The notes: generated by a model not told the origin, from the letters alone. DNA of 64,000 bases from Desulfovibrio sp. A2 (GCF_000226255.1 NZ_AGFG01000029.1:1-64000); one strand, 5' to 3'; shown: positions 17,884 through 27,881, counted from the stretch's first letter. Numbers and translations are program-made.

Positions 17884-19905
17884 ATGACCATCCGCCAGAA
17901 ACTCATCTACGGCCTTGGCGCGCTCACCCTGCTCAACCTGGTCATGGGCGTGGCCATGGTGCTGGCGCTCGGCGAGGTCACCATGCTGGTGGACGAACTG
18001 GTCTCCAAGCACGTCGAACTGGAGGAGACCGTCTACGCCATGCGCCACGACGTGAGCCAGCTGCGCCGCTACGAAAAGGATGCCCTGCTCAACGTGGCCA
18101 ACGCCGAACGGCTGCGCGGCTACCTGCCCCGGCATGAAAAGGCCGCCGCCGACCTTGCCGCCCACACGGATGCCGCCGAACGCAAGCTGCGCAACATGCC
18201 GGAACTGGCCAACCTGTTGCAGCAGGTAACCGCCATCCGCTCGCTGACCGGCCCGTATCTTTCCGCATTCGCCACCCTGACGCGAGAGGCCCCCGCCGCC
18301 GGGCTTGCGGCCGAGCAGGCCAACATCCGCTTCGATGCCGGGCGCGAGACGGCCCACAAGTTGGAACAGGCCATCGACGAATTGACCAAGGCCACCATCG
18401 AGGCCACCCGCGAGCACGCGGAAGAGACCAACGACACCACCTCCATGCTGCGCACCGGCGTGGCCGTGGCTTTCTCTTTGGCCGTGCTGCTGGGCGGCCT
18501 GCTGGCCCTCGGCCTGTACCGTTCCATCCAGACTCCCCTGCTGGCCCTGACCGAATTCGGCAAGCGCATCGCCGACGGCGACTTCGAGCACAAGACCGCC
18601 TACCGCTTCACGGCGGAAATGGCCGCGCTGCACGAAACCATCACCCACATGGTGGACGCCATTCGCGAGCGGGTGGCCTACAACCGGGCCATCATCAACC
18701 GCGTGCCCGACCCCATCATCGTCACCGGGCCGCGCCGCAACATCCGCGCGTTGAACAGCGCGGCCTGCACCCTGCTGGGTCACGCCGAGGCCGACCTGAT
18801 CGGCAAGCCCCTTGACGACTACCAAGGGGCGGAAATCTACGGCACAGAGCCTCCCATTGACAGGCTGGCCCGCACCGGCGAGGCCGAGACGCAGCTGGAC
18901 TTCACCCGCCTGCTTTCCGGCGAGACGCGCTACTTCCATTCCCGCGCGGCCACGGTGCGCAAGCCCGACGGCACCCTGGTGGGCTACATGGAAATCCGCC
19001 AGGACATCACCGGCGTGAAGCGCGGCGAGCTCACGGCGCGGGAACGCAGCGAGCGCATCGCCGGGGTGGCCCGCGACGCCGACGCCATAGCCACCACCGT
19101 GGCCGAGGCGGCCGACCAGCTTTCCGACCGGGTGGGCGAGGCCGCGCGAGGGGCCGACAGGCAGTTGCAGCGCAGCACCGAATCGGCAACGGCCATGGAC
19201 GAAATGGCCGCCACCGTGCGCGAGGTGGCCCGCAACGCCTCGGATACCAACAGGACCACGTCCGAAATGTCCGAACGCGCCAGGCAGGGCGCGGAGATCG
19301 TGGCGCGGGTGGTTTCGGCCATCGAGGGGTTGGGCAGCCATTCGCGCGACCTGCGCGGCGAAATGGAGCAGTTGGGCGCCCAGGCCAGCGGCATCGGCAA
19401 CGTGCTGGGGGTCATCAGCGACATCGCCGACCAGACCAACCTGCTGGCGCTGAACGCGGCCATCGAAGCGGCCCGCGCCGGTGACGCCGGGCGCGGCTTT
19501 GCCGTCGTCGCCGACGAGGTGCGCAAGCTGGCCGAAAAGACCATGAACGCCACCCGCGAGGTGGAGGCCGCCATCGGGGCCATCCAGCTTTCCGCCCGGC
19601 GCAGCGCCGAGGCCACGGACGTCGCCGTGCGCGGCGTGACCGACAGTCAGGCGCTGGCCAACGAGGCGGGCGGCATGTTGCAGGAAATCGTGCAGGCGGT
19701 GCAGCAGGCCTCGGACCAGGTGAACTCCATCGCCACCGCCGCAGAGGAGCAGGCCGCCACCGGCGACGAACTGAACCGCATCATCGCCGAGGTCAACGAG
19801 ATATCCGGCACCACGGCCATGCGCATGTCCGAGGCGGAAACCGCCATCGCCGAGCTTTCGGCCCAGGCCGCCGCCCTGCGCCGACTGATGGACGACATGA
19901 AGTGA
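17884..19905 (+). CDS. Methyl-accepting chemotaxis protein with PAS domain
   Basis: 673 residues. Membrane helix (about 10-32), a periplasmic four-helix-bundle-like sensor (about 35-190), second helix (about 192-215), HAMP (about 215-270), a cytoplasmic PAS domain (about 275-380) and a signalling domain with the canonical [20 protein letters not shown] tip. The PAS domain may bind a redox cofactor or heme, but I see no diagnostic residue. Preceded by a sigma-28-like promoter and followed by a strong palindromic terminator, so probably a single-gene unit of the motility regulon. Confidence 0.93.
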   Translation: MTIRQKLIYGLGALTLLNLVMGVAMVLALGEVTMLVDELVSKHVELEETVYAMRHDVSQLRRYEKDALLNVANAERLRGYLPRHEKAAADLAAHTDAAERKLRNMPELANLLQQVTAIRSLTGPYLSAFATLTREAPAAGLAAEQANIRFDAGRETAHKLEQAIDELTKATIEATREHAEETNDTTSMLRTGVAVAFSLAVLLGGLLALGLYRSIQTPLLALTEFGKRIADGDFEHKTAYRFTAEMAALHETITHMVDAIRERVAYNRAIINRVPDPIIVTGPRRNIRALNSAACTLLGHAEADLIGKPLDDYQGAEIYGTEPPIDRLARTGEAETQLDFTRLLSGETRYFHSRAATVRKPDGTLVGYMEIRQDITGVKRGELTARERSERIAGVARDADAIATTVAEAADQLSDRVGEAARGADRQLQRSTESATAMDEMAATVREVARNASDTNRTTSEMSERARQGAEIVARVVSAIEGLGSHSRDLRGEMEQLGAQASGIGNVLGVISDIADQTNLLALNAAIEAARAGDAGRGFAVVADEVRKLAEKTMNATREVEAAIGAIQLSARRSAEATDVAVRGVTDSQALANEAGGMLQEIVQAVQQASDQVNSIATAAEEQAATGDELNRIIAEVNEISGTTAMRMSEAETAIAELSAQAAALRRLMDDMK

Positions 19906-19995
19906 CCAGGCGGGCACGGGGCGCAGCGTTCCACCCGCCCCGCCCATAATCACGGGTCACCCTGAAATCATCGTGGAATTACCATGCCCCGCCAA

Positions 19996-20022
19996 GGCCC
20001 CCGGCACGTGCCGGGGGCCTTT
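19996..20022 (+). terminator. Palindromic terminator between receptor gene and phage cassette
   Basis: A perfect 24-bp palindrome (GGCCCCCGGCAC and its complement) flanked by AA and TT, followed by TTT. It lies between the convergent receptor gene and the minus-strand phage cassette and may stop both. Confidence 0.8.
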
Positions 20023-20165
20023 CCGTTGCGGCGGCATGGCGGCACGCCGCCGCCATGCCATTTTCCACCGTGCCGCTGTCCTCCGCCACATATTTCCCTG
20101 TCATCCTGTCCGTGCCCGGCTTGTGCCCGGCTTGTCCCCAAATTCGGTGGAACTCGTCCCCTCCC

Positions 20166-20441
20166 TTACAACCCCAGCACGGCCAGCACGGCCAGCCGCA
20201 AATCCTGCACGCTTTCGGCCCGGATGATGGCGTCTGCCTGGTCGTAGGTAATGGTGTTCAGGTCCAGCGGTTCCGGCTGCGGCGGTGCGGACGCCGCCAG
20301 CCACGAGCCGTCCGGCTGCAACAGCGCGCCCGGCGCGGGGCGCTGCTCCATCACTTCCACCGCACCGCCGGGCAGGGTGTGTTCCAGCCCGGCCGCCACG
20401 GCGTACAGCGCCGACGTTCCAACTATTCCGAAGGTCTGCAT
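20166..20441 (-). CDS. Small phage protein at the distal end of the tail-fibre gene
   Basis: 91 residues; last gene of the virion cassette. The start ATG at 20441 overlaps the last base of the tail-fibre stop codon, so translation is probably coupled. It has no signal peptide or membrane helix and contains a Pro/Ala-rich centre. Genes in this position often encode tail-fibre assembly factors or small structural proteins; I do not recognise the sequence. Confidence 0.7.
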   Translation of the reverse strand: MQTFGIVGTSALYAVAAGLEHTLPGGAVEVMEQRPAPGALLQPDGSWLAASAPPQPEPLDLNTITYDQADAIIRAESVQDLRLAVLAVLGL

Positions 20442-22798
20442 CAGAAGGCCCTCCGTACTTTCACGCGCGCCCTGGTGGCCGCGTAGGTCATGGAAGAAAG
20501 GTCGCTTCCCCACCAGAAGTGCCCGGTGTAGGTGCGCAGCCGGATGAGCGACTGGTTCGCGGCCTTGGTCATCACGCCCATGTACTGCGATCCGGTCCAG
20601 CACAGGCCGCAGGGCACCCAGTAATTGGGAGCCGAGGTCGTGTCGTACCCTTCCACCACGAACTCCCCGAGCACGGGCGTGCCCAGCGGATTGTCCATGA
20701 CATAGGTGGTGCTGGCGGCCAGCGCGTTGCCGCCGTTCAGCGGCACCACGGCCTCCACCCCCGGCGCGAAGGGCGTGACCGCCGCCACCGCCCCGCCGCT
20801 CACCACGGCCTTGCCCACGTACACCCGCTGCATCTGGGCCCCGTCGGCCCGGCGCATGATGTTTTCCGGCGGGCTGTACCAGTCCTCGTCGAAGATGGGC
20901 ACGAACTCCATCATGCCCACATACTCCCGCCCGGAGTTCAGGCACTCCACCTCCAGCACGTCGCAGTCCACCGGGGCGGCGAAGAGGCGGCGCTTGCGCT
21001 CGTTGGCGGACCACGTGGCCCCGGTCACGCTGTCCACCGTGGTCTGAACGCCGTTGTGCGTGACCTTGATGTTCCAGGCGCGGGGAATGGCCAGCGCGTC
21101 GTTCTCGCACACCATCTCGTAGCCACGCACACGGCGCTTGCGGCTCATGGTCAGCCGCCACCACCCACTGGTGACGCCGCTGGCCGTGTACCAGGCCTGA
21201 TTGACGGCGTTCCCGTCCAACGCCTTCCACGCCGGGGAACCGCCCCCCGCGTATTCGCTGCTGGCGGCCACCGTGCCCCACTTGCCGGTGTACCCGGAGT
21301 AGTTGCCGGGTTCGGCAACCCCGCGCCGGGCCGCGCCATATTCGGGCGGCGTCTCCGTGGCCCCCAGCGAAAGCGCGCCCGTGTCGGGGGTGCGCTCCAC
21401 ATACAGCCACTGGGTGGCCGCCGCCGCGGGCAGGGTGACGGAGAGGTTGGCGGTGATTTCCGACGCCACGCTGACGCCGCCGTTGCCGAAACACGCGGCG
21501 AACGGCGCGGCCGGGTCGGCCAGCAGGGTCACCACCAGCCCGGAGAAGGACAGAAAGTCCGGCAAGGCCAGATCATGGAACGGCGGGGCCATGGGCGACT
21601 TCATGCGGCAGCGCAGGATGGTCTGGGGCTGCTTGGCCTCGGCCCCGGACAGCCGGATGGCGTCCAGCGCGGCCAGCACGTCGGTCAGGTCCACGGGCGC
21701 GGCGCTCATGGGCGCATGGTACGCCTTGATGCACGACACCACGGCCACGTTGCGGGGGCGGTTTTCGCTGGCGGTGGGCACCACGGCGGAGGCGTCAAAG
21801 CCGCCAACCCCGCCTGCCGTGCCGCTGGCTGTGCCGGAGATGGCCACCCCGGTGGCCGCCCCCGTGAACGCGCCGGAAGGCGCAGACCCGGCGGAAGCAA
21901 GGCGTATGGTGCCGCAACTGCCGGTGATGTTCCGGATGGCGTCGCCCTGCGCGCTGCCCGCCGCGCGCCCCGCATCCACCCCGCGTCCAAGGTCCGCACC
22001 GCGCCGGAACTCGCCGCGCAGGTCAGGCAGGGTGGCGGAAAGGGCCAGCGCATCGCCGGTCAGGTAGGCCACCAGTTCGGGATACGCTTCCTTCGTCACC
22101 TCCTGCCCGGCGCACAGCAGAAAGCCCACCGGCACGGTGTGCACCGGAAAGTCCAGAATAGCCCCGATGGGCACGAACGCGGCGGACGCCAAAACCTCGT
22201 TCCGCGCATCCGCCACGGCCTGATCCACGATATCGCGAGCGGCCTCCGCCTGGGCCAACGCCACTTCCGCGTCACCGCGCGCCGCCTCGGCCCCGTCCCG
22301 CGCGGCTCCGGCGTCCGTGGCCCGGGCCTCGGCATTCAATGCCGCCATCTCGGCACGGCCCACGTTGGCGGCGATGCCCGCCAGCAGTTCGTCGGTGCGC
22401 GTGGCCTGGTCGGTCAACGGCACCTTGACGCAGCGGCCCACCTCTTCGCGCAATTGCTGGGCCATCAGCGTCAGCCGGTCAAAGCTGCGTTCCAGCATTT
22501 CCGCGTCCAGCACGCCGGTGTTGCGCAGGTCCATCTCCTGCGTGAAGGGCTGGTCCAGCCACAGGGTAAGCCGTTCACCCGCGCCCACCATGCCGGGTAT
22601 GGCAGTCATGCGGCCCCCGCCGCCGTGCAAGGCGGCGACGGCGTAGTCCGTGCCGTACGCCAGCACCCTGTCGCCGCCGACGCCGGTCACCACGGCCCGC
22701 ACGTCCTCGGGCCGGTGGAACGGGAAGGTCACGGGCCATTCCGTCTGCACGCCGTCCCCGGCGTACTGCTCGACGGTAGTGGTCGATACGATGGTCAT
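20441..22798 (-). CDS. Phage tail fibre/collar protein with discoidin-like domain
   Basis: 785 residues. The first 100 residues (TTTVEQYAGDGVQTEWPVTF) look like the virion-attachment part of podoviral tail fibres. A coiled-coil Ala/Glu segment follows (about 130-190), then a phage tail-collar domain (about 200-290, GAILDFP, LCAGQEV, TLPDLRGEF), and later an F5/8-type C (discoidin)-like region (about 470-600, WKALDGN, ...GWWRLTM) that would bind surface carbohydrate. It is the receptor-binding protein of the particle. AAGGAG lies 9 bases upstream of the ATG. The reading frame is intact. Confidence 0.85.
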   Translation of the reverse strand: MTIVSTTTVEQYAGDGVQTEWPVTFPFHRPEDVRAVVTGVGGDRVLAYGTDYAVAALHGGGGRMTAIPGMVGAGERLTLWLDQPFTQEMDLRNTGVLDAEMLERSFDRLTLMAQQLREEVGRCVKVPLTDQATRTDELLAGIAANVGRAEMAALNAEARATDAGAARDGAEAARGDAEVALAQAEAARDIVDQAVADARNEVLASAAFVPIGAILDFPVHTVPVGFLLCAGQEVTKEAYPELVAYLTGDALALSATLPDLRGEFRRGADLGRGVDAGRAAGSAQGDAIRNITGSCGTIRLASAGSAPSGAFTGAATGVAISGTASGTAGGVGGFDASAVVPTASENRPRNVAVVSCIKAYHAPMSAAPVDLTDVLAALDAIRLSGAEAKQPQTILRCRMKSPMAPPFHDLALPDFLSFSGLVVTLLADPAAPFAACFGNGGVSVASEITANLSVTLPAAAATQWLYVERTPDTGALSLGATETPPEYGAARRGVAEPGNYSGYTGKWGTVAASSEYAGGGSPAWKALDGNAVNQAWYTASGVTSGWWRLTMSRKRRVRGYEMVCENDALAIPRAWNIKVTHNGVQTTVDSVTGATWSANERKRRLFAAPVDCDVLEVECLNSGREYVGMMEFVPIFDEDWYSPPENIMRRADGAQMQRVYVGKAVVSGGAVAAVTPFAPGVEAVVPLNGGNALAASTTYVMDNPLGTPVLGEFVVEGYDTTSAPNYWVPCGLCWTGSQYMGVMTKAANQSLIRLRTYTGHFWWGSDLSSMTYAATRARVKVRRAF

Positions 22799-22849
22799 TG
22801 TGGTCTCCTTGCGTGTCGATGACACCCCGCGCCGGGGCGGGCGCGCTCT

Positions 22850-23362
22850 CTAGGTGTCCAGCAGTCCGTGCGTGCCCCGCCCCGCGTTGCCGATGATCAT
22901 GCCGGTGCGCCAGCCCTGCCGCGTGCGCGCCCACGGGTCGTCGGCCATGGCCTGCAACAGCGATGCGCTGCTGTCCGCCCCGGCGGCCTGGTATTCCAGG
23001 GCGCGCTGCCGCCGTTCCGATTGCCTGCGCACGTCCAGCACGTCGGACTCGGCCGCCGTGGACTGGTCCTGCAAGACATCGAGGGCGCTGCCCGAGCCCG
23101 CGTCCATGCCCGATGCCGCCAGCAGCGAACGCATGCCCGCCTGCTGCGCGCGCGACTGGCGCTTCAGGGCTCGCTCCGTCCGTTCGGCATCCAGCTTCGT
23201 TTCCTCGGCCTGGTAGCGGGCCTGCGCCGCCGCATTGCGCTGGGTGGCCGCCTGGTATTCCTTCTGGGCCTTGCTCGTCCGCGCGCTGTGCTCCCCCTCC
23301 AGCAGCGAGTAGCCGCCCTGGATGATTGCGGAAGCGACGAGCGCTTCGGTCACGCCGCACAT
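22850..23362 (-). CDS. Phage internal virion protein, T7 gp14-like
   Basis: 170 residues: a short hydrophobic N-terminus (MCGVTEALVASAIIQGGYSL) followed by a long Ala/Gln/Glu-rich coiled coil. This shape and the position between the DUF2833 gene and the tail fibre match internal virion protein B of podoviruses, which forms part of the DNA-ejection channel. The GGAGGAG ribosome-binding site is strong. The call rests on architecture and order more than on motif identity. Confidence 0.65.
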   Translation of the reverse strand: MCGVTEALVASAIIQGGYSLLEGEHSARTSKAQKEYQAATQRNAAAQARYQAEETKLDAERTERALKRQSRAQQAGMRSLLAASGMDAGSGSALDVLQDQSTAAESDVLDVRRQSERRQRALEYQAAGADSSASLLQAMADDPWARTRQGWRTGMIIGNAGRGTHGLLDT

Positions 23363-23381
23363 GGTGCTCCTCCTGTGGTGG

Positions 23382-24062
23382 TTACGGTGTTTCCGGAATG
23401 GCACGGGCCAGGGGATGGTTGATAAAGGGATGGAACGGCGCGCCGTCCCGCCCCAGCGGCGCGGGGCGAGCCGCCACGGCAAAGCCGCACCGCGCCAGCC
23501 AGCGGGCCGTGGCGGGCCGTTCCTCCAGCGCCGGGGCGTGGATCATGTTCACCAGGCACGGCCAGGCGGCGCGCATGCGCGCCGCGAACAACGGCCCCAG
23601 CCGGGCCAGCGCCCTGCCCTCCGCGTCCAGTTCCGGGGTGCCGAACAGCCACGGCGCGGCCACACCCGACACTCCCGACAGGCCAGACAGGCCAGACAGG
23701 CCGGGATACGGCCTCGCGCCAAACAAGGCCACGCACCGCCCCCCGCGCAGCACCGCCCAACGCATGGGCGACAGGGCGAAGGCCCGCGCCGCCTCGGCCA
23801 TGGCCCCGCGCGGACCCAGGGCCTCCAGTTCCGCCCGGTCGCGCGGGCGCAGGTCGGGCAGCACCTCGCGCAGATGCCCGCGCCGCGCCGGAACCACGGT
23901 GAGCCGGGTACGCCGCCCGTCGCCGCCGGTACGGGCGAAGCCGGTGCGGGCGAAGCTGGTGAGGACAGATGCGCGCGGGGCATGCGAAGGGCATTCGCAA
24001 GGGGATGCGGCTGGCCGCGCCCATGGGGAGGCCGTGGCCATCGGAGAGGGATGCGCGCTCAT
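23382..24062 (-). CDS. DUF2833 (T7 gp13-like) internal virion protein
   Basis: 226 residues with a GNAT-like fold region (about 50-200), including 'PMRWAVLRGGRCVALFG' and 'FHPFINHP', as in the DUF2833 family to which T7 internal virion protein A belongs. The start codon overlaps the stop of the tail-tube B gene (ATGA, 24059-24062). An in-frame nine-base repeat encodes GLSGLSGLSGVSG in the middle of the domain; the family does not usually carry it, so it looks like a recent local expansion. Confidence 0.75.
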   Translation of the reverse strand: MSAHPSPMATASPWARPAASPCECPSHAPRASVLTSFARTGFARTGGDGRRTRLTVVPARRGHLREVLPDLRPRDRAELEALGPRGAMAEAARAFALSPMRWAVLRGGRCVALFGARPYPGLSGLSGLSGVSGVAAPWLFGTPELDAEGRALARLGPLFAARMRAAWPCLVNMIHAPALEERPATARWLARCGFAVAARPAPLGRDGAPFHPFINHPLARAIPETP

Positions 24063-26137
24063 GCCTCGCCCACCTCCACTTCGCTGATCACCGCCAGCAC
24101 CGTCAGCGGCAACGGGTCGTCCTGCCGGATATGCAGCCCGCCCTGGGTGCCCAGGCGCGCGTCCAGGGTCACCTCGCGGTCGCCGTCGAAGAGCGGCAGC
24201 GCCTGGCCCGGCGGGTCCTGCGCGGTGCGGAACAGCACCTCGCGCTGGTGGTCCGCGTCCGGCCCGGCCTTGAACCCGGACGAGCGGTACAGCCGCACCC
24301 GCGCCCTGCCCACCCGGCGCACCCGGCCCTGGGTAGGGCCGTCGCCCGCCACGAATTCCTGCGTCACCGGGGCAAGATCGCTGGCGAAAGCCAGCCCCGC
24401 GTGGATGACCGACGCCGGGCGGTCCAGTTCGATGCGCCCGCCGCTGACGGTGCGCGGCGGGTGCACCCAGCCGTCGGCCAGGATGGACACCTCGCGCCCC
24501 TCCAGATGTTCCAGCCCGCCCAGCGCGGCCACGGGCGGCCCGTCATACGACAGGCCGGAATCCACGAAGAACGCCCGCGCCGGGGTGTCCGCCTCGAAGG
24601 CCGGATCCAGCCGTTCGATGTACCGCCGCTGCGCGCCGTCCACCTCGCGGCGCACCACCAACCACAGCTCGTCGCCGCAGGCCGGGTCGGACGGAGCACC
24701 CGGCACCACGCACAGCGCCTCCACCGCGCCGTCGGTCTCGTGGCGGTGCCAGCCCGCCACCTGATGCTCGGCGATGAGGGTAAGCCCGGCCATGGAGCCG
24801 TCGTCCATGGCGCACCACACCACCGAATGGGGCGACTGCTGGTAGGCCCAGTCCACGATGGTGCGGCCGCGCAGCATGTGCTCGGCCAGGATGGTCTGGT
24901 CCGCGCCGGAATAGCCGTCCACGTCCAGGCTGTAGCGAAAGTCGCGCACCGCGCGCCCCCCGCGCTGCACGGCCAGCACCCCGTCGCCCACGGCCAGGGG
25001 CGGCAGCTCGGCCGACCCGCGCGCCGACTGGAATTCCAGCAGGCACGACAGGGGCGAGAACGGCTCGCTGCCCTGCCCGGACAGGGTCCATTCGCCGCCG
25101 CCGGTGCCCACCAGCAGCTTGCGGGCGGGCATCATCCAGCGCACGGCGCTGACCGTTTCCGAGGCGATGGTCACGGTGACGGCGTCGTCGGTCTGGAGCG
25201 GGCGCGAGACGTCCATGTTCTCGTAGCAGCCGGTGCGGCTGGCCCAGATGGTCTGCGGATGCCCGCGCGACCCGGCGAAACACAGCCGTTGCTGCCAGAA
25301 CTGCACCGACGAGGGGTAGTCGTCCTCGCCCTCGAAGGGGTTGCGGTGTTCGGGCGGGCCTTCGGCGAAGTCGGGCGCGCGCCCGGTGTCGGCATAGGTC
25401 TCGCCCGTGGCGGCGGTGCCCAGCAGGCCGTACACCGACGCCCCGCCCCCGGCCTTGTAGACGCGGTATTCGCTGGCCCCGTCCACCGCGTTCCAGGCCA
25501 GGTTCACGGCGGAGCCTTCCGCCGGGGTTCCGGCGGTAACGACCAGTTCCGCCGTGGGCAGGCCTTCCTCGCCCGTGTCCACGGACACGGCGGTGACCAC
25601 GTAGCGGTGCTGGCGCGACCCGGACGGCGCGCCGGTTGCGCGCAGCCCCGTGGGCGTGCCCACGCGCGGGCCGAAGTTCACCGGCACCAGCCGCCAGTCG
25701 GCGTGGCCGTGGCGTTCCAGCTTGCGCGGGGCGGCGTGCGGCGTGACCAGGTAGAGCACGTCGGCCGACTGGCACCAGCGCAACGTGGGCAGGTGGTCCG
25801 CCGCGTAGGGGGTCTGCACTTGCACGGGCGCGCCCCCTTCGGCCAGCACCAGCCCGCCGCGCCACCACACCCGCATGCGCTCCGGCGCGAATTCCAGCAC
25901 GTAGGCCTGCTCCTCGTTGAACACGAAGGGGACGAGCCGGGGCGGCGCGCTTTCGTCGGCGCACGGCCCCATGAAGCGCAACCCCGGACGCCGGAAGGCC
26001 GGGCCGTGCGGATGCAGCAGCATGTTGCGCAGCACGCGGCAGCCGCTGGCGTAGCGGGCCTGGTCGCCGCGCGCGGCCATGAGGGGCGACAGTTCGCCCG
26101 CGTTGAAGCTGTTCTGGATCAGGGTGGTGCGGGCCAT
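24059..26137 (-). CDS. Phage tail tubular protein B
   Basis: 692 residues from the ATG at 26137. The N-terminus (IQNSFNAGELSPLMAARGD) and the 'RNMLLHPHGPAFRRPGL' block are the hallmark of podoviral tail tubular protein B/nozzle proteins (T7 gp12 type). A fibronectin-III-like insert lies at about 165-235. The protein would form the end of the short tail through which DNA leaves. The reading frame is complete and no internal stop is seen. Confidence 0.85.
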   Translation of the reverse strand: MARTTLIQNSFNAGELSPLMAARGDQARYASGCRVLRNMLLHPHGPAFRRPGLRFMGPCADESAPPRLVPFVFNEEQAYVLEFAPERMRVWWRGGLVLAEGGAPVQVQTPYAADHLPTLRWCQSADVLYLVTPHAAPRKLERHGHADWRLVPVNFGPRVGTPTGLRATGAPSGSRQHRYVVTAVSVDTGEEGLPTAELVVTAGTPAEGSAVNLAWNAVDGASEYRVYKAGGGASVYGLLGTAATGETYADTGRAPDFAEGPPEHRNPFEGEDDYPSSVQFWQQRLCFAGSRGHPQTIWASRTGCYENMDVSRPLQTDDAVTVTIASETVSAVRWMMPARKLLVGTGGGEWTLSGQGSEPFSPLSCLLEFQSARGSAELPPLAVGDGVLAVQRGGRAVRDFRYSLDVDGYSGADQTILAEHMLRGRTIVDWAYQQSPHSVVWCAMDDGSMAGLTLIAEHQVAGWHRHETDGAVEALCVVPGAPSDPACGDELWLVVRREVDGAQRRYIERLDPAFEADTPARAFFVDSGLSYDGPPVAALGGLEHLEGREVSILADGWVHPPRTVSGGRIELDRPASVIHAGLAFASDLAPVTQEFVAGDGPTQGRVRRVGRARVRLYRSSGFKAGPDADHQREVLFRTAQDPPGQALPLFDGDREVTLDARLGTQGGLHIRQDDPLPLTVLAVISEVEVGEA

Positions 26138-26139
26138 GG

Positions 26140-26742
26140 CTACCTCGCCGTCAGCCAGGGGTTCAGTTCCACGGGGTCGGACGCGCCCTCGGCGGCGTCG
26201 GCCACGCGGGCCGCGTCCAGGGCATCGCCGAAGCGCTGGAGCATGGACTGCTCCAGCCGCGTGCTGTTCATGAGCGGCACGGCCAACGCGGCGGCCAGGC
26301 GGCGGGCCAACGCCTCGACGAACAGCGCGGGAAAGCGGGCCGGGTCGGTGACGCGCACGGTCAGCACCGCCTCTGCCGGGGCCGCGTCGGTGTACAGGGT
26401 GCGCGCCTCCACCACCTCGAAGGGCTGCGAATCGCGCAGGCGGCGCACCCGCAGGCAGTCGCCCGGCAGACGATAGGCCCAGGCGAAGCCGAAGGGCGGC
26501 ACCGCCGCCAGCGGGGCCAGCGAGGAGTAGCGGGTGGCGAAATTCCAGTGGTGGCATTCCAGCAGTTCGTCGCGCGCCTCGGCGTAGTAGCGGGCGCACA
26601 GGTCCGCCTCGCGCGAGGGCTGGTCCAGGGCCACGATTTCGGGCGCGCCCAGGTAGCGCAGGGCCTTGTTGCAGACGGAGACCTCGCTGGTCATGACGGA
26701 ACTGGTGGCCGCGCCGGGGGCGGAACTGGCGAGGGCGCTCAT
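26140..26742 (-). CDS. Phage tail tubular protein A
   Basis: 200 residues. The region from residue 20 (VCNKALRYLGAPEIVAL...ARYYAEARDELL, with the aromatic HHWNFA block) matches the T7 gp11-like tail tubular protein A family, the ring that joins the portal to the nozzle. Its start overlaps the stop of the upstream gene (ATGA). A second in-frame Met at residue 17 could be the true start. Confidence 0.85.
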   Translation of the reverse strand: MSALASSAPGAATSSVMTSEVSVCNKALRYLGAPEIVALDQPSREADLCARYYAEARDELLECHHWNFATRYSSLAPLAAVPPFGFAWAYRLPGDCLRVRRLRDSQPFEVVEARTLYTDAAPAEAVLTVRVTDPARFPALFVEALARRLAAALAVPLMNSTRLEQSMLQRFGDALDAARVADAAEGASDPVELNPWLTAR

Positions 26743-27332
26743 GACCGCCCCCTGCCGCGCGGGCGGCCCGGGTTCGATTCCACATCCTCCGTCGCCGCCC
26801 GCTGCCGTTCGCGCAGGTGGCGGGCCATGGCCCGGCGCATCTCCGCGCTGGGCGGCGCGGCGGGCACGGCCCGTTCTGCCGGTTTCGCCAGTTCCGCCGG
26901 TTCTACCTGCCCGGCCTGCCCGTTCCCGGCAGCCGTACAGCCGGAACCGGCGGCATCGGCGGGGGCAGGGGGAACAGGGGAAGCGGGGAGAGCTTCCGCC
27001 CCGCTGCCCTGCCCTTCGGCGGCGCGCAGCATGCGGCGCAGGGTGGCCTCGTCGGTGGCCGGGTCAAAGGCCACCCCCAGCAGGGCCAGCCGGGCGCGCA
27101 GGGCCGCCCGGCGGAACCGGCGCACGTCGTCCGCCGTGGGAGGGGCGCACGGTTCCGCCGGAGCGGGAAGAACGGTGGCTGCCGCCCCCCTGGTGCTTCC
27201 CTGCATGGGGTCCTCGTTCACGGCCTGGGCCGCGCCGCCGGCCATTGCGGGCGTGTCGACAGGCGCTTCGGTCGCAGCGCCGGTGGCCGTTCCTGTGCCC
27301 GCTCCATGGCCATCACGAATGTCATCGCTCAT
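26739..27332 (-). CDS. Phage-cassette hypothetical protein, Ala/Pro-rich
   Basis: 197 residues, low complexity at both ends, with a helical centre (DDVRRFRRAALRARLALLG) and a basic C-terminus. The start at 27332 has GGAGGTG upstream. It is coupled to tail tube A by a 4-base overlap. I do not recognise a family; the position between head and tail genes suggests a head-completion or accessory virion protein. Confidence 0.65.
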   Translation of the reverse strand: MSDDIRDGHGAGTGTATGAATEAPVDTPAMAGGAAQAVNEDPMQGSTRGAAATVLPAPAEPCAPPTADDVRRFRRAALRARLALLGVAFDPATDEATLRRMLRAAEGQGSGAEALPASPVPPAPADAAGSGCTAAGNGQAGQVEPAELAKPAERAVPAAPPSAEMRRAMARHLRERQRAATEDVESNPGRPRGRGRS

Positions 27333-27406
27333 AAGGGCACCTCCGTGCCGTGGCCCCCGCCCGTCTCCCATCGTGGGGACGGACGGGGGGTTGCTGTGCG
27401 GCCGCG

Positions 27407-27805
27407 CTAGCGCGGCAGGTAGTCGAAGACCACGTCCACGGTGCCGGAGGCCCCGGCGTCGTCGGTGCCGATCACCACGCGCACGTGGCGGCGGCAGTCG
27501 GAGGGCAGGGGCAGACGGCCCAGCACCTCGCCACCGGCCCAGGTGCGCCCGCCGGGGGCGCTGCGCCGGAACGACACCGGCAGCGCGGCGAAGGCCACGC
27601 CGTCGTCGCTGTCCTCCAGCATCAGGGTAAGACTCTTGCCGTCACCCAGGGTGACCGGCGTGGCGGCCACGGCCGCCACCTCGGCCGCGCCCATCAGCGC
27701 GCCCGCGCGCTGCGGGCCGCCGTTGCCCACGGCCTGGGTGTTCTTGGGCAGGGCCTGCCCTTTGGCCAGGTGTTCGCCGTGCACGCGCAGCATGTGTCCG
27801 TACAT
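27407..27805 (-). CDS. Small phage head protein (unrecognised)
   Basis: 132 residues from the ATG at 27805, which has AAGGAG six bases upstream and is preferred over an ATG eight codons earlier. The body is beta-rich with Gly/Asp turns (LEDSDDGVAFAALPVSF, VVIGTDDAGASGTVDVVF), as in capsid decoration or head-stabilising proteins. It follows the major capsid gene directly, a common place for such proteins. An imperfect 12-bp hairpin lies downstream at about 27354-27390. Confidence 0.65.
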   Translation of the reverse strand: MYGHMLRVHGEHLAKGQALPKNTQAVGNGGPQRAGALMGAAEVAAVAATPVTLGDGKSLTLMLEDSDDGVAFAALPVSFRRSAPGGRTWAGGEVLGRLPLPSDCRRHVRVVIGTDDAGASGTVDVVFDYLPR

Positions 27806-27881
27806 GCGTCTCTCCTTGTTCATCGGCACCGCCGGGCGGTGTCCGTCATGGTGTTGCGGGGCAATGCGCGCCGAAGCGCCG

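Noticed and set aside
20441..22798. Tail fibre as the target of a diversity-generating retroelement (as in BPP-1)
   Set aside because: No reverse transcriptase, no template repeat and no clear C-type lectin variable region are seen in the window.
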